A stretch of 64,000 nucleotides of DNA from contig JAISKB010000023.1 of assembly GCA_031261085.1 (NCBI GenBank), positions 60,343 through 124,342 on the forward strand. The letters run 5' to 3'. Numbering within the stretch: the first letter of the stretch is position 1; each line of letters starts with the position of its first letter. This document shows positions 42,106 through 50,285 of this stretch, one piece after another. The DNA comes from Christensenellaceae bacterium. GTDB taxonomy: Bacteria; Bacillota; Clostridia; Christensenellales; CAG-138. A model generated the notes under the pieces. The model saw only the letters and a list, made by a program, of their open reading frames with translations. It was not told the DNA's origin and did not search any database. Position numbers and translations under genes: made by a program.

Positions 42106-43596
42106 TCAGATTCCTGCAAGCAGCAAGTCCGATATCTCCTTTTCGGTAACGTCGCCTTGTTGAAACTCACCCGTGAGCCGTCCGTCTTTCATGATGAGTA
42201 TTCTATTGCAGAGGCGCAAAATTTCAGGAATATCATCAGATATCACGATGAGTCCCATTTGCTCCGCCGCAAGCTTCTTCAATATTTGGTGAATATCGTA
42301 TTTGGAAGCGATATCCACCCCCACGGTCGGGCCGTTTAGAATGAGTACATCCAGGTTCCGCGACAGCCATTTTGCCAGCACCACGCGCTGTTGATTGCCG
42401 CCCGAAAGCGTTGTTACGGCATTGCTCGGGTTGGGCGTTGCAATCGCCAAGTTTTTTACCCATTTTTCGATTTCGGCTTTTCGCAGCTTTTTGTTTAGGA
42501 TTTTTACTTTGTTAGTAAGCTGATCGATTTTAGATATAATGATATTCTCACCGATGCTCTGCTGCAAAAACAACCCTTCAGACAATCTATCCTCGGGAAC
42601 ATAGCCGATCCCGTTTTGTATGGCATGGCGTATTTTTCTTAATTTCACTTTCTTCCCGTTTACGCGGATGTCACCGTCGATTTCTTTTACCGCGCCAAAT
42701 AACGAGAGCGCAAGCTCGGTTCGGCCGGAACCCAAAAGGCCCGTGATGCCGAGAATCTCCCCTTTATACAACGAAAAGTTAATATCCTGAAAAACATTAT
42801 TTAATGAGAGCTTTGAAACCTCCAAAACCGGTTTTTCACTCAATTTAAGTGGAGCAAAGGTTTCGTAGGCAAATTCTCTGCCAGTCATATAATATGCAAA
42901 TTTATTTTCATCCAACTCACCGGTTGTGCCGGAATAAGCATTCTCCCCGTTTCGCAATATCGTGAACCGATCCGATATTTCAAAAACCTCGTTTAGCTTA
43001 TGGCTGACGAACAAAATAGAGATCCCCCGTTGCTGCAGATCTCTTATCGTCTTAAACAAAGAAGATACTTCGCGTTTTGTGAGCGCCGTCGTAGGCTCAT
43101 CCATAATAATCAGTTTCGCGTCATTAATGAGCGCCCGGCTGATGGCAACAAGCTGCTTATCCGCCACGGATAAGTCGCCCATCAAAGCATCCATGTCAAC
43201 CTTAAAATCGATCTTCTCCACCGCAGCCTGCGCAATGCTTCTGAGTTCTTTCCTGTTTACAAGTTTCTTTTTTTTCGCCAGTTCGGAATTGAACGCAATA
43301 TTCTCAAACACAGGCAGATTTGGGAATATGGAAAGGTCCTGATAAATGACCTGCACGCCATTCATAATGGATTCTATCGGCGCAATCTGTGTATATTGCT
43401 TGCCAGCCAATTCGATGTGGCCGCTATCGAGTTGGTATATGCCCGAAATAATCTTGATGAGCGTAGATTTTCCGCACCCGTTTTCACCGGCAAGGCAATG
43501 TATCTCCCCTTTGCGGATTTCCAGATTTATGCCGTTTAAGGCTTTTACAGCCCCAAAGGACTTATAAACATCGACCACCTTCAAACAACTTTCCAT
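42106..43596 (-). CDS. Sugar ABC transporter ATPase with two nucleotide-binding domains
   Basis: A 496-residue protein. The first ABC domain has GENGCGKSTLIKIISG and LIIMDEPTTALTKREV. The second has GLLGSGRTELALSLFG and TLSGGNQQRVVLAKWL, but its Walker B region reads LDVLILNGPTVGVDIASK, so DEPT has become NGPT. The catalytic glutamate and the Walker B aspartate of the second site are thus lost, and one composite site should be non-hydrolytic. The same change occurs in some CUT2 ATPases, from memory. ATG at 43596 has AAAGGGTG upstream. It drives the importer with the two permeases that follow. Confidence 0.92.
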   Translation of the reverse strand: MESCLKVVDVYKSFGAVKALNGINLEIRKGEIHCLAGENGCGKSTLIKIISGIYQLDSGHIELAGKQYTQIAPIESIMNGVQVIYQDLSIFPNLPVFENIAFNSELAKKKKLVNRKELRSIAQAAVEKIDFKVDMDALMGDLSVADKQLVAISRALINDAKLIIMDEPTTALTKREVSSLFKTIRDLQQRGISILFVSHKLNEVFEISDRFTILRNGENAYSGTTGELDENKFAYYMTGREFAYETFAPLKLSEKPVLEVSKLSLNNVFQDINFSLYKGEILGITGLLGSGRTELALSLFGAVKEIDGDIRVNGKKVKLRKIRHAIQNGIGYVPEDRLSEGLFLQQSIGENIIISKIDQLTNKVKILNKKLRKAEIEKWVKNLAIATPNPSNAVTTLSGGNQQRVVLAKWLSRNLDVLILNGPTVGVDIASKYDIHQILKKLAAEQMGLIVISDDIPEILRLCNRILIMKDGRLTGEFQQGDVTEKEISDLLLAGI

Positions 43597-43647
43597 AAAA
43601 ACACCCTTTCCGTGGCAATATTGCTGTGCGACCCTCGTGTCTATCAG

Positions 43648-43691
43648 AAAAACCCTGGCGGAAATCGGCACAAAAGGCATCCTCCCGCCAG
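43648..43691 (-). terminator. Leaky terminator after the substrate-binding protein gene
   Basis: On the minus strand CTGGCGG and CCGCCAG close a long hairpin (43655-43691), followed by GGTTTTTC. It lies between the binding-protein and ATPase genes, a usual place for an attenuator that favours binding-protein mRNA. Confidence 0.6.
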
Positions 43692-43727
43692 TGTTCCTCT
43701 TTTTTTGTTACCTATCGCGCAAAAGGT

Positions 43728-44807
43728 TTAGAAGCCAAACCCATCCACGTTTTCTGCCGTAACGGTCAGCCAACCCGTCCCCTGCAAAACCTTACCGGGG
43801 TACTTCGTGCTCCACGTCAGGTCTTGATACCCATCGGGCGTAAGGTCGATGCCTTCGGCGATTTCTTCACCGTTAAGCACCTTTACCGCAAGCTCAAGGC
43901 CCGCATAGCCGGCACGTGCAGGATCCCAAAGCGTTAAGGCCTTGATGGTTCCGCGCTTTAATACGGCCGCGTTTTCGTTGGGCATACCTGTGCCGGAAGC
44001 AAACACTTTACCTTGCAGGCCAAGTTCTTCGATAGCTCTTGCCGCACCGGGCGCATCGCGGGAGCCGCAGCCAAAGAAGCCTTTCACTTCGGGGTACTTC
44101 TTGAGTATTTCCTTAGCCTTTTGGTAAGCGATTTCCGCACTGCCTTCTACTTCAACCCTGGGTTCCGCCTCCAGCACGTGCATGTTCGGGTAAGCTTCTT
44201 GCTGCCGAGCCAGGCCCGCATCCGCCCATTCTTGGTGCGACGAGGTTGTAAAGTAGGAAACGAACTGCACATAGGTGCCTTCCTCTCCCATGGCATCCGC
44301 CAGATTATCCATAATGAAGGCGCCGTATTGCTGGTTGCTGAAGGCCTCAATATCATAATCGAGGTTTTCTACCGAAGAGCCTTCATGACCGATTACAACA
44401 ATGCCCGCCTCGCGCGCTCTTTTTAGTGCAGGCTCTACCGCGCCCGGGTCAATGGGGCAAATAACAATTGCGTCAACCCCCTGCGCAACCAGGTCATCGA
44501 CCACCTGTGCCTGCAGCGCCGCATCAAATGATTCCGGGCCTTTGAAAAACGCATTATGCCCGGTATCATCGGCAAATTGCTTCACACCAATATTCATGCG
44601 CTGGAACCACGGCTGCGTCGCATCCTTTGGAATCAACGCGATGTTATATACCTTTTCAGCCGTGTCCGCGGGCGCTGCCGGGGGAGCTTCCGCCGGGGTC
44701 TGAACCGCCGGCGCATCACCCGGTTGTGCGGGCGCAGACGGTGACGCGCAGGCAACAACTGCCAGCGCAAGCATAAGCGCCAATACCAATGCCAAGAGTT
44801 TCTTCAT
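43728..44807 (-). CDS. Sugar-binding lipoprotein (LsrB/RhaS-like)
   Basis: A 359-residue protein with a lipoprotein signal peptide ending LALAVVAC (Cys20), a Pro/Ala-rich linker and a periplasmic-binding protein type 1 domain. YNIALIPKDATQPWFQRMNI, VICPIDPGAVEPALKRARE and YFTTSSHQEWADAGLARQQ resemble the LsrB/RhaS branch that binds AI-2 or deoxysugars. It heads the importer operon, with a strong promoter at 45090 and a 275-nt leader. The ligand is presumably the substrate of the glycyl-radical pathway, but that is inference. Confidence 0.92.
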   Translation of the reverse strand: MKKLLALVLALMLALAVVACASPSAPAQPGDAPAVQTPAEAPPAAPADTAEKVYNIALIPKDATQPWFQRMNIGVKQFADDTGHNAFFKGPESFDAALQAQVVDDLVAQGVDAIVICPIDPGAVEPALKRAREAGIVVIGHEGSSVENLDYDIEAFSNQQYGAFIMDNLADAMGEEGTYVQFVSYFTTSSHQEWADAGLARQQEAYPNMHVLEAEPRVEVEGSAEIAYQKAKEILKKYPEVKGFFGCGSRDAPGAARAIEELGLQGKVFASGTGMPNENAAVLKRGTIKALTLWDPARAGYAGLELAVKVLNGEEIAEGIDLTPDGYQDLTWSTKYPGKVLQGTGWLTVTAENVDGFGF

Positions 44808-45089
44808 TTTCGTTCCTCCTTACCTTAATCAAGCTGATTTTTCCGTTGCAATTCGTCAAGTTCTTCTCCTGCTTTTCAATTCACTTTTCTTGTCTTTCCC
44901 TCCCCCTTTAAATTCTTTACTGCAGCATATATGCGATATAAAACTATAGCTCGCAAAGTAATTGCGGGTAGTTGCGACGGTGCTCGTTTGTGTTTTGCAG
45001 TGGGCTTATTGAATCGCTGTAAAGATTTCCATCTGAAATTGTTTGATAATTTTTAAATTTGCATGCCTATGTCTACGGTTAATAAAACT

Positions 45090-45118
45090 ATAATAAAGTA
45101 AGGCCTTTTATTTGTCAA
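45090..45118 (-). promoter_or_regulatory. Promoter of the ABC-importer operon
   Basis: On the minus strand TTGACA (45113-45118) and TATTAT (45090-45095) are separated by 17 bp. The region 44808-45286 holds this promoter, the CGTTCC boxes and the divergent regulator promoter, and no gene. Confidence 0.8.
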
Positions 45119-45144
45119 TAATTTATTTATTATTTTATCTATTT

Positions 45145-45175
45145 TTTTCGTTCCAATTTTCGTTCCAATTTTCGT
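45145..45175 (-). promoter_or_regulatory. Tandem CGTTCC boxes upstream of the importer promoter
   Basis: CGTTCCAATTTT occurs twice in direct tandem (45149-45160 and 45161-45172). The boxes begin about 31 bp upstream of the -35 element. A single similar box lies at the same distance before the glycyl-radical promoter, so an activator with this site may control both. Confidence 0.55.
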
Positions 45176-45205
45176 AAACTGATTTTGTTTGGACAAAACT
45201 TATTA

Positions 45206-45234
45206 TTGAACATCCCCGCGCAATCATATATAAT
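45206..45234 (+). promoter_or_regulatory. Promoter of the LacI-type fusion regulator gene
   Basis: TTGAAC (45206-45211) and TATAAT (45229-45234) with a 17-bp spacer. It is divergent from the importer promoter. Confidence 0.8.
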
Positions 45235-45286
45235 TATGGTATAATTATCGCGGTTTACAAAATAAGCGAATTGGATGGAAAAACAC

Positions 45287-47509
45287 ATGGCTACCATTAA
45301 GGATGTGGCAAAGCTCGCCGGGGTTTCGCACGGCACGGTCACAAACGTGCTCAACAACACCGGCAATGTAAATATAGAAAAGGTCCGGCGCGTGATGGAT
45401 GCGGTGGAGGCGCTAAAGTACAGCCCGCAGGTTGCCGCCAGGAACTTAAAAAACAGCAGTATGAATGCGGTGGGCGTCATATTGCCCAACGTTACCGATT
45501 CCTTCTTTGCGCAGTTGTACTCTTCCGTAGAATCCACGCTGACGGCGGCGGGTTATTCCGTCATGCTGTTCCTAACGAAAGACATTATCGAAAAAGAGAA
45601 GCAGGCCGTTTCGGTAGCAATGACGCTGCGCCTTTCCGGCTTGATTTTGGTGACGTGCCAGCCCGACAATACAGAATTTTTTCAGGAGCTGATGAAAAAC
45701 AGCACCATCATAGTTTTCGTCGAGCGTGAGCCCAAAGACATCGACTGCAATTTCATCTGTTTCCAAAACGATAAAAGCATACGATATGCCACATCGCTCA
45801 TGCTCAAAAAGGATTTGGCGCCTGTCGCTTTAATTACGGGGCCGGATAATTATTCCTCCGAAAGGATGTGCCTGGAAGGCTATAAAAGCGCTTTAGAGCA
45901 TGCGGACGAAGCGTTTAACGGCCAATATGTGCGCCATACCGACTATACGAATGAATCCGGCTTTAAATCGGCCATGCAGCTCATCAGCTTAGACCCGCCC
46001 CCGCAGGCCATCCTATGCACCTCTACGCAGCTTTTGGAGGGCGCCATCGGAGCGCTCCAGTGGTCGGGGCATCATGCAAACCTGGTAAGCTTAAGCGAGG
46101 CAAGCTGGAACGATAACCGGTATAAGGGCATCGACATGATCCCGCGCCTCAGCTATCAAATGGGCGAAAAGGCGGGGCAGTTATTGATTGAAAACATGCG
46201 CAGCCCTGTTTTTTATGACCACAAGCGCATCTTTATCAACAACATTCGCGCCGACCTTGAGGAGCCGGTCACCAAAAAGCCGGTGATTAATTTTGATGAA
46301 ACCGTGCGCGTGCTGCTTCCGGCCGATACGTTTTCCACCGCATTCGAAATCATGCTGCCGGATTTAAAAAAGCGTTTTGGCATTTCAGCCAAACTCGAAG
46401 CATACAGCTACAACCAGCTGCACGATGAAATATGGAAAAAGTCGCACGACAACGACTGCGATGTATTCCTGTTCGATATTCCCTGGCTTGCCGAATTCGC
46501 CTCCAACGGGCTTATCTGCGACATGACTCCCTTTTTAGAAAACAGCGAGCTTGATTTGGACACGCTGCTGCTCAACAATATGGAAAAATACCTAAAATAC
46601 GATGATATGATTCATGCCCTGCCGCACCGCATCGTAAACCAGCTGCTGTTCTATCGCAAAGACTATTTTGAAGACCTGAAGCTGCGGCAGATATTTTTCA
46701 GCCAATACCACAGCGAGCTCAACGCGCCGCGTTCCTGGCCCGAGTTTAACGCGATTGCGCGGTTTTTCACCAAGCAGTTCAACCCCGAATCGCCCACGAC
46801 CTACGGCTATACGATGGGCGTGCCCGACCCCAGCGTAGTAATTACCGATTTTTTGCCCCGCCTTTGGGCCTTGGGCGGAGATGTTTTTGACCATAGAGGC
46901 CATATTCAGCTGAGCAGCCCCGAAGCGCTAAAGGCCTTAACCAGCTATTTAGAAAGCGCGGCGTATACCCTGCAATCCCAGCAGGAGGACGGCTGGGAGC
47001 GGGGTTCTGTGGAGTTTTCCAAAGGCGATGTTGCGATGATGATCGCGTTTTCCACAAGGGTGCCCCGCCTTTCCGACCGCAGCATTTCTAACGTGGTGGG
47101 CAAGGTTGGCTTCGACGAAATACCCGGCGGCGTTTCGGTGCTGGGCGGATGGCTATTTGGCATAAACAGCAAAAGCAAAAAAAAGGACATCGCTTTCGAG
47201 TTTGTGAAGTGGGCATGCAGCCGGGAGTGCTCCATCCCCATCACGATATTGGGCGGTTTTTCAGCAACGAGAGATCTCTATTCCAGCGGGCAACTGCAGG
47301 AGCTTTACCCTTGGCTGAATAAAACAATGGAAACTCTGGAGCGGAGCCGTATGCGGGCATTCCCCAAGGAGGCCGCCAAGCTGAGCATCAAGCACTATGA
47401 GTTGATTTTAGCGGATGCAATCAATAAAAGCCTCGTCGGCGCCGCAACCCCAAAGGAAGCGCTCGAAGAAGCCTCCGACCGGATGGATCGATTTATTAGA
47501 GGGCTGTAG
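45287..47509 (+). CDS. LacI-type regulator fused to an extracellular-type solute-binding domain
   Basis: A 740-residue protein. Residues 1-60 are a LacI helix-turn-helix (ATIKDVAKLAGVSHGTVTNV, hinge AARNLKNSS). Residues about 60-330 are a LacI sensor domain (VGVILPNVTDSFFAQLYSS). From about 340 to the end follows a family 1 extracellular solute-binding protein domain (LPADTFSTAFEIMLPDLKKR, YTMGVPDPSVVITDFLPRLW, GGWLFGINSKSKKKDIAFEF). There is no signal peptide, so the second domain must act in the cytoplasm, probably as an extra ligand sensor. The ATG at 45287 is preferred to 45275 because GGATGG lies 8 bp upstream of it. It is divergent from the importer and the natural candidate regulator of the glycyl-radical regulon. 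Confidence 0.88.
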   Translation: MATIKDVAKLAGVSHGTVTNVLNNTGNVNIEKVRRVMDAVEALKYSPQVAARNLKNSSMNAVGVILPNVTDSFFAQLYSSVESTLTAAGYSVMLFLTKDIIEKEKQAVSVAMTLRLSGLILVTCQPDNTEFFQELMKNSTIIVFVEREPKDIDCNFICFQNDKSIRYATSLMLKKDLAPVALITGPDNYSSERMCLEGYKSALEHADEAFNGQYVRHTDYTNESGFKSAMQLISLDPPPQAILCTSTQLLEGAIGALQWSGHHANLVSLSEASWNDNRYKGIDMIPRLSYQMGEKAGQLLIENMRSPVFYDHKRIFINNIRADLEEPVTKKPVINFDETVRVLLPADTFSTAFEIMLPDLKKRFGISAKLEAYSYNQLHDEIWKKSHDNDCDVFLFDIPWLAEFASNGLICDMTPFLENSELDLDTLLLNNMEKYLKYDDMIHALPHRIVNQLLFYRKDYFEDLKLRQIFFSQYHSELNAPRSWPEFNAIARFFTKQFNPESPTTYGYTMGVPDPSVVITDFLPRLWALGGDVFDHRGHIQLSSPEALKALTSYLESAAYTLQSQQEDGWERGSVEFSKGDVAMMIAFSTRVPRLSDRSISNVVGKVGFDEIPGGVSVLGGWLFGINSKSKKKDIAFEFVKWACSRECSIPITILGGFSATRDLYSSGQLQELYPWLNKTMETLERSRMRAFPKEAAKLSIKHYELILADAINKSLVGAATPKEALEEASDRMDRFIRGL

Positions 47510-47562
47510 CGGCGGTTTTGGCCGCGCAGGTTGCCCATAGCACGGTGCCAGGTACGCAGGGG

Positions 47563-48522
47563 CTACGCTATCCTGTTTGCCGGTTCCTTCTTCGATAGCA
47601 CATCAACGATTGCCTGCGCCGCGGTAAGCCCTATTAAGGGGTAGCTTTCATACGTCACCCCCGCCACATGCGGCGTGCAGATTACGCCGCGGGTTTTAAG
47701 CAACGGGTCGTCTTTTTCTGCCGGCTCATTTTCAAATACATCCGTGGCATATGCCCCTATTCTCCCCGCCCGCAAAGCGTCGACAAGGGCCGCCTCCTGC
47801 ACCAGCGCGCCCCTTGCCACATTCACGATGACGGCGTCCTTCTTCATCAACCGCAGCGTTTTTTCGTTAATAATATGCTTGGTTTGGTCATCTGCGGCCA
47901 AATGCAGGCTTACATAGTCACTTCGCCGCAAAACCTCTTCCAAATCCACCTGTGTGATGCCCAATTCTTTTGCAGCCTCAGGCTTTGGCGTCCGATTATA
48001 CGCGAGGAGCGAGCAGTCAAACCCCTGCATCATTTTCGCAAAGCATTGCCCTACATTGCCCAGCCCCAAAAGCCCCACGGTTTTCCCGGCAAGCTCACGG
48101 AACATCACCCGCTCCCAGCTCCCGTTCTTTGTGCGCTCATCCAAACAGGGAATCTGCCGTGCGGCTGCAAAAAGCAGCGCCACCGCGTGCTCCGCTACCG
48201 CAGCCGCGTTCTTTGCCGGGCAGTTCGTTACCACAATGCCCTGCCGTTTTGCCTCCTCCAAGTCTACGGTTTCATAGCCTATCCCAAATCGGGCGATGAC
48301 TTTTAGGTTTGGATACGCATCCATAGCGGCCTTATCCCAGCTTTCGAGGCCGGCAATCACCCCTGCCACCTCCGCCATATCCCCTGTTGGTTTCTTTTGT
48401 TTGCAGCCGCGGCCGCATAGGTTTAGTTCCACGTTTAAGCCATGGTCTTTTAAAAGCTTTATACCCGCCTCGCACAGCGTGTCATAGCTTTCGACAAGTA
48501 TCAGCACCTTGTTTGCAGTCAC
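47563..48522 (-). CDS. D-2-hydroxyacid dehydrogenase family protein
   Basis: A 319-residue protein. The NAD-binding motif is VGLLGLGNVGQCFAKMM, and the catalytic Arg, Glu and His lie in NVARGALVQEAAL, DVFENEPAEKDD and CTPHVAGVTYES. It resembles phosphoglycerate or hydroxypyruvate/glyoxylate reductases. The start is a GTG at 48522 with GGGAGG 8 bp upstream. With the glycerate kinase gene next to it, reduction of hydroxypyruvate to D-glycerate is the likely job, which would link the pathway to 2-phosphoglycerate. It has its own promoter at 48556-48584 and converges on the regulator gene. Confidence 0.87.
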   Translation of the reverse strand: MTANKVLILVESYDTLCEAGIKLLKDHGLNVELNLCGRGCKQKKPTGDMAEVAGVIAGLESWDKAAMDAYPNLKVIARFGIGYETVDLEEAKRQGIVVTNCPAKNAAAVAEHAVALLFAAARQIPCLDERTKNGSWERVMFRELAGKTVGLLGLGNVGQCFAKMMQGFDCSLLAYNRTPKPEAAKELGITQVDLEEVLRRSDYVSLHLAADDQTKHIINEKTLRLMKKDAVIVNVARGALVQEAALVDALRAGRIGAYATDVFENEPAEKDDPLLKTRGVICTPHVAGVTYESYPLIGLTAAQAIVDVLSKKEPANRIA

Positions 48523-48555
48523 ACCGCACACCTCCCGCACTCTATAAATACTGCT

Positions 48556-48584
48556 ATTATAGCCAAATCCGCCGACAGCGCCAA
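48556..48584 (-). promoter_or_regulatory. Promoter of the 2-hydroxyacid dehydrogenase gene
   Basis: On the minus strand TTGGCG (48579-48584) and TATAAT (48556-48561) with a 17-bp spacer. Confidence 0.65.
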
Positions 48585-48609
48585 GGCTTTGCGGGCTGTC
48601 TATTTTCTA

Positions 48610-49752
48610 TTATTCTTCTTTTTCAGGCAAAGCCCGCAAAAAGCGCATCAGGTTATCGAGGGCGATGGCAAGGTTTTCGGCGCTGTGGTGCTTGGAGATG
48701 GAAAAATCGACCGGCGCGCGGTTGATGCTGAATATGGCGCTCACGCCCTGCTCGTATATCGCCCCGATGTTATCGCCAATCTCCCCTACGATAGCCAGCA
48801 CGGGCACCCGCTGCTTTTTGGCCCGCCGCGCCACGCCCGCCACGACCTTGCCGCCCAGCGTTTGGGAATCGAGCCGGCCCTCGCCGGTGAGCACCAGGTC
48901 GGCGCCCCGCAGCAGGGCGTCAAAGCGCACGGTATCCAGCACGGTCTCTATGCCAGGCTGCAGGCGGGAACCCAAAAACGCCACCATGCCGCCGCCCATG
49001 CCGCCCGCCGCGCCCGCACCCGGAAGCTCGGCAATATCCCGGCCCAGCTGCGTGCGGATGACCTCCGCCGCGGCGCGCAGCTGCGCATCCAAAAACCGCA
49101 CCATATCCGCATCGGCGCCCTTTTGCGGACCGAATACATATGCCGCGCCGCGCTCGCCATACAGGGGGTTGTCGATATCGCACATGGTGGTGATTTCCGC
49201 ACCCAATAGCGCAGACTCCAGCGCGGACATGTCGATGGAGGCAATGCGCCCCAGCGTGCCCCCTGTGGGCAAAAACACCTGCCCCTGCGCATCCAGAAAG
49301 CGTACGCCCAGCGCCGCCGCCGCGCCCGAGCCCAAGTCGTTGGTGGCGCTGCCGCCCAAGCCCACGATGATTTTGCGGCAGCCGCTTGCGAGCGCATGGC
49401 GCATGAGCTGGCCCACGCCATAGGTGGTGGTTTTACTTGGCTGCATGCGCCCATATACCAGCGGCAAACCGGCGCAGGCGGCCATCTCTATCACCGCCGT
49501 ATGATCCGGCAAAACGCCGTAAAAGCTGTCGATTTCCTCCCCCAAAGGCCCCTGCGCGCGCACGTTGATCTTTTGCCCGCCCAGCGCCGACAAAAACGCA
49601 TCTACACTGCCCTCTCCGCCATCCGCCACGGGTATGGAAACCACCTCGGCAGCGGGGAAATGGTGCAGGATGGCGCTCCGCATGACGGCGCAAATCGCGG
49701 CGGAGCTCATGGTACCTTTAAAGGAATCCGGTACGAGAAGAAATTTCTTCAT
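48610..49752 (-). CDS. Glycerate 2-kinase (GarK/GlxK type)
   Basis: A 380-residue protein of the class I glycerate kinase family: KFLLVPDSFKGTMSSAAICA at the N-terminus, VADGGEGSVDAFLSALGG, IVGLGGSATNDLGSGAAAAL and GEGRLDSQTLGGKVVAGVAR. It phosphorylates glycerate, usually to 2-phosphoglycerate, which enters lower glycolysis. GGAGGA precedes the ATG. Its promoter TTGTAA-17-TATACT is at 49798. The 2-hydroxyacid dehydrogenase gene follows downstream on the same strand with its own promoter. Confidence 0.95.
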   Translation of the reverse strand: MKKFLLVPDSFKGTMSSAAICAVMRSAILHHFPAAEVVSIPVADGGEGSVDAFLSALGGQKINVRAQGPLGEEIDSFYGVLPDHTAVIEMAACAGLPLVYGRMQPSKTTTYGVGQLMRHALASGCRKIIVGLGGSATNDLGSGAAAALGVRFLDAQGQVFLPTGGTLGRIASIDMSALESALLGAEITTMCDIDNPLYGERGAAYVFGPQKGADADMVRFLDAQLRAAAEVIRTQLGRDIAELPGAGAAGGMGGGMVAFLGSRLQPGIETVLDTVRFDALLRGADLVLTGEGRLDSQTLGGKVVAGVARRAKKQRVPVLAIVGEIGDNIGAIYEQGVSAIFSINRAPVDFSISKHHSAENLAIALDNLMRFLRALPEKEE

Positions 49753-49797
49753 TTTGGTTATCCTCCTGCTGTATGCGCCGAACTAGTATTATCATAA

Positions 49798-49826
49798 AGT
49801 ATAGCACGCCGCTTTCGCCTTTACAA
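49798..49826 (-). promoter_or_regulatory. Promoter of the glycerate kinase gene
   Basis: On the minus strand TTGTAA (49821-49826) and TATACT (49798-49803) with a 17-bp spacer. Confidence 0.7.
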
Positions 49827-49860
49827 TCTGGCCGCAAGCCCTCGCGCCGCAATATGGGCA

Positions 49861-49889
49861 TCGACTTATTTTACCGAATCTGCTAAAAT
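49861..49889 (+). promoter_or_regulatory. Possible promoter of the heavy-metal-binding protein gene
   Basis: TCGACT (49861-49866) and TAAAAT (49884-49889) with a 17-bp spacer. The -35 box is a weak match. Confidence 0.45.
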
Positions 49890-49947
49890 AAAAGTGCAAA
49901 TGTTCCGCAGCAAACAGGGCCGCAGGCCCTGACAGGAGGTATGTGAA

Positions 49948-50154
49948 ATGACAACGGTATTGCGGGTAGAAGGCATGTCCTGCGAACACTGCGTGCGGGC
50001 TGTCACCAACGCGGTGGGCGCGCTGCCCGGCGTAGAGCGCGTGCAGGTGGATTTGGCGGGTAAAACCGTAACGGTCGCGCACGATGCGGCGCAGTGCCCG
50101 GTGGAGCGCATAGCGGCGGAAATCGACGACCAGGGCTATGAGGTGATCGCTTAG
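49948..50154 (+). CDS. Heavy-metal-associated domain protein (CopZ-like)
   Basis: A 68-residue protein with one HMA fold. GMSCEHCVRAVTNAVGALPG carries the MxCxxC metal-binding site, and the end EIDDQGYEVIA is typical. Such proteins carry Cu(I) to export ATPases or a repressor in the cytoplasm. AGGAGG lies 8 bp before the ATG. No copper ATPase gene is adjacent in the window, so the partner is elsewhere. Metal specificity is inferred from the family. Confidence 0.9.
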   Translation: MTTVLRVEGMSCEHCVRAVTNAVGALPGVERVQVDLAGKTVTVAHDAAQCPVERIAAEIDDQGYEVIA

Positions 50155-50223
50155 CCTCCCATTTATAAAACCCGTGCCGCAGCCCGGGCCCGCCCAAGGG
50201 CTTAAAGGGTGCGGCTTCGCTTG

Positions 50224-50265
50224 CGCAAAACGGAGCCCGGGACTTTGGCCCAAGGCTCCGTTTGC
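50224..50265. terminator. Hairpin between convergent genes
   Basis: GCAAAACGGAGCC and GGCTCCGTTTGC pair over 12 positions around a GC-rich loop, between the HMA protein (plus) and the acetyltransferase gene (minus). Confidence 0.65.
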
Positions 50266-50285
50266 AATTGAGGCATACTATTATC

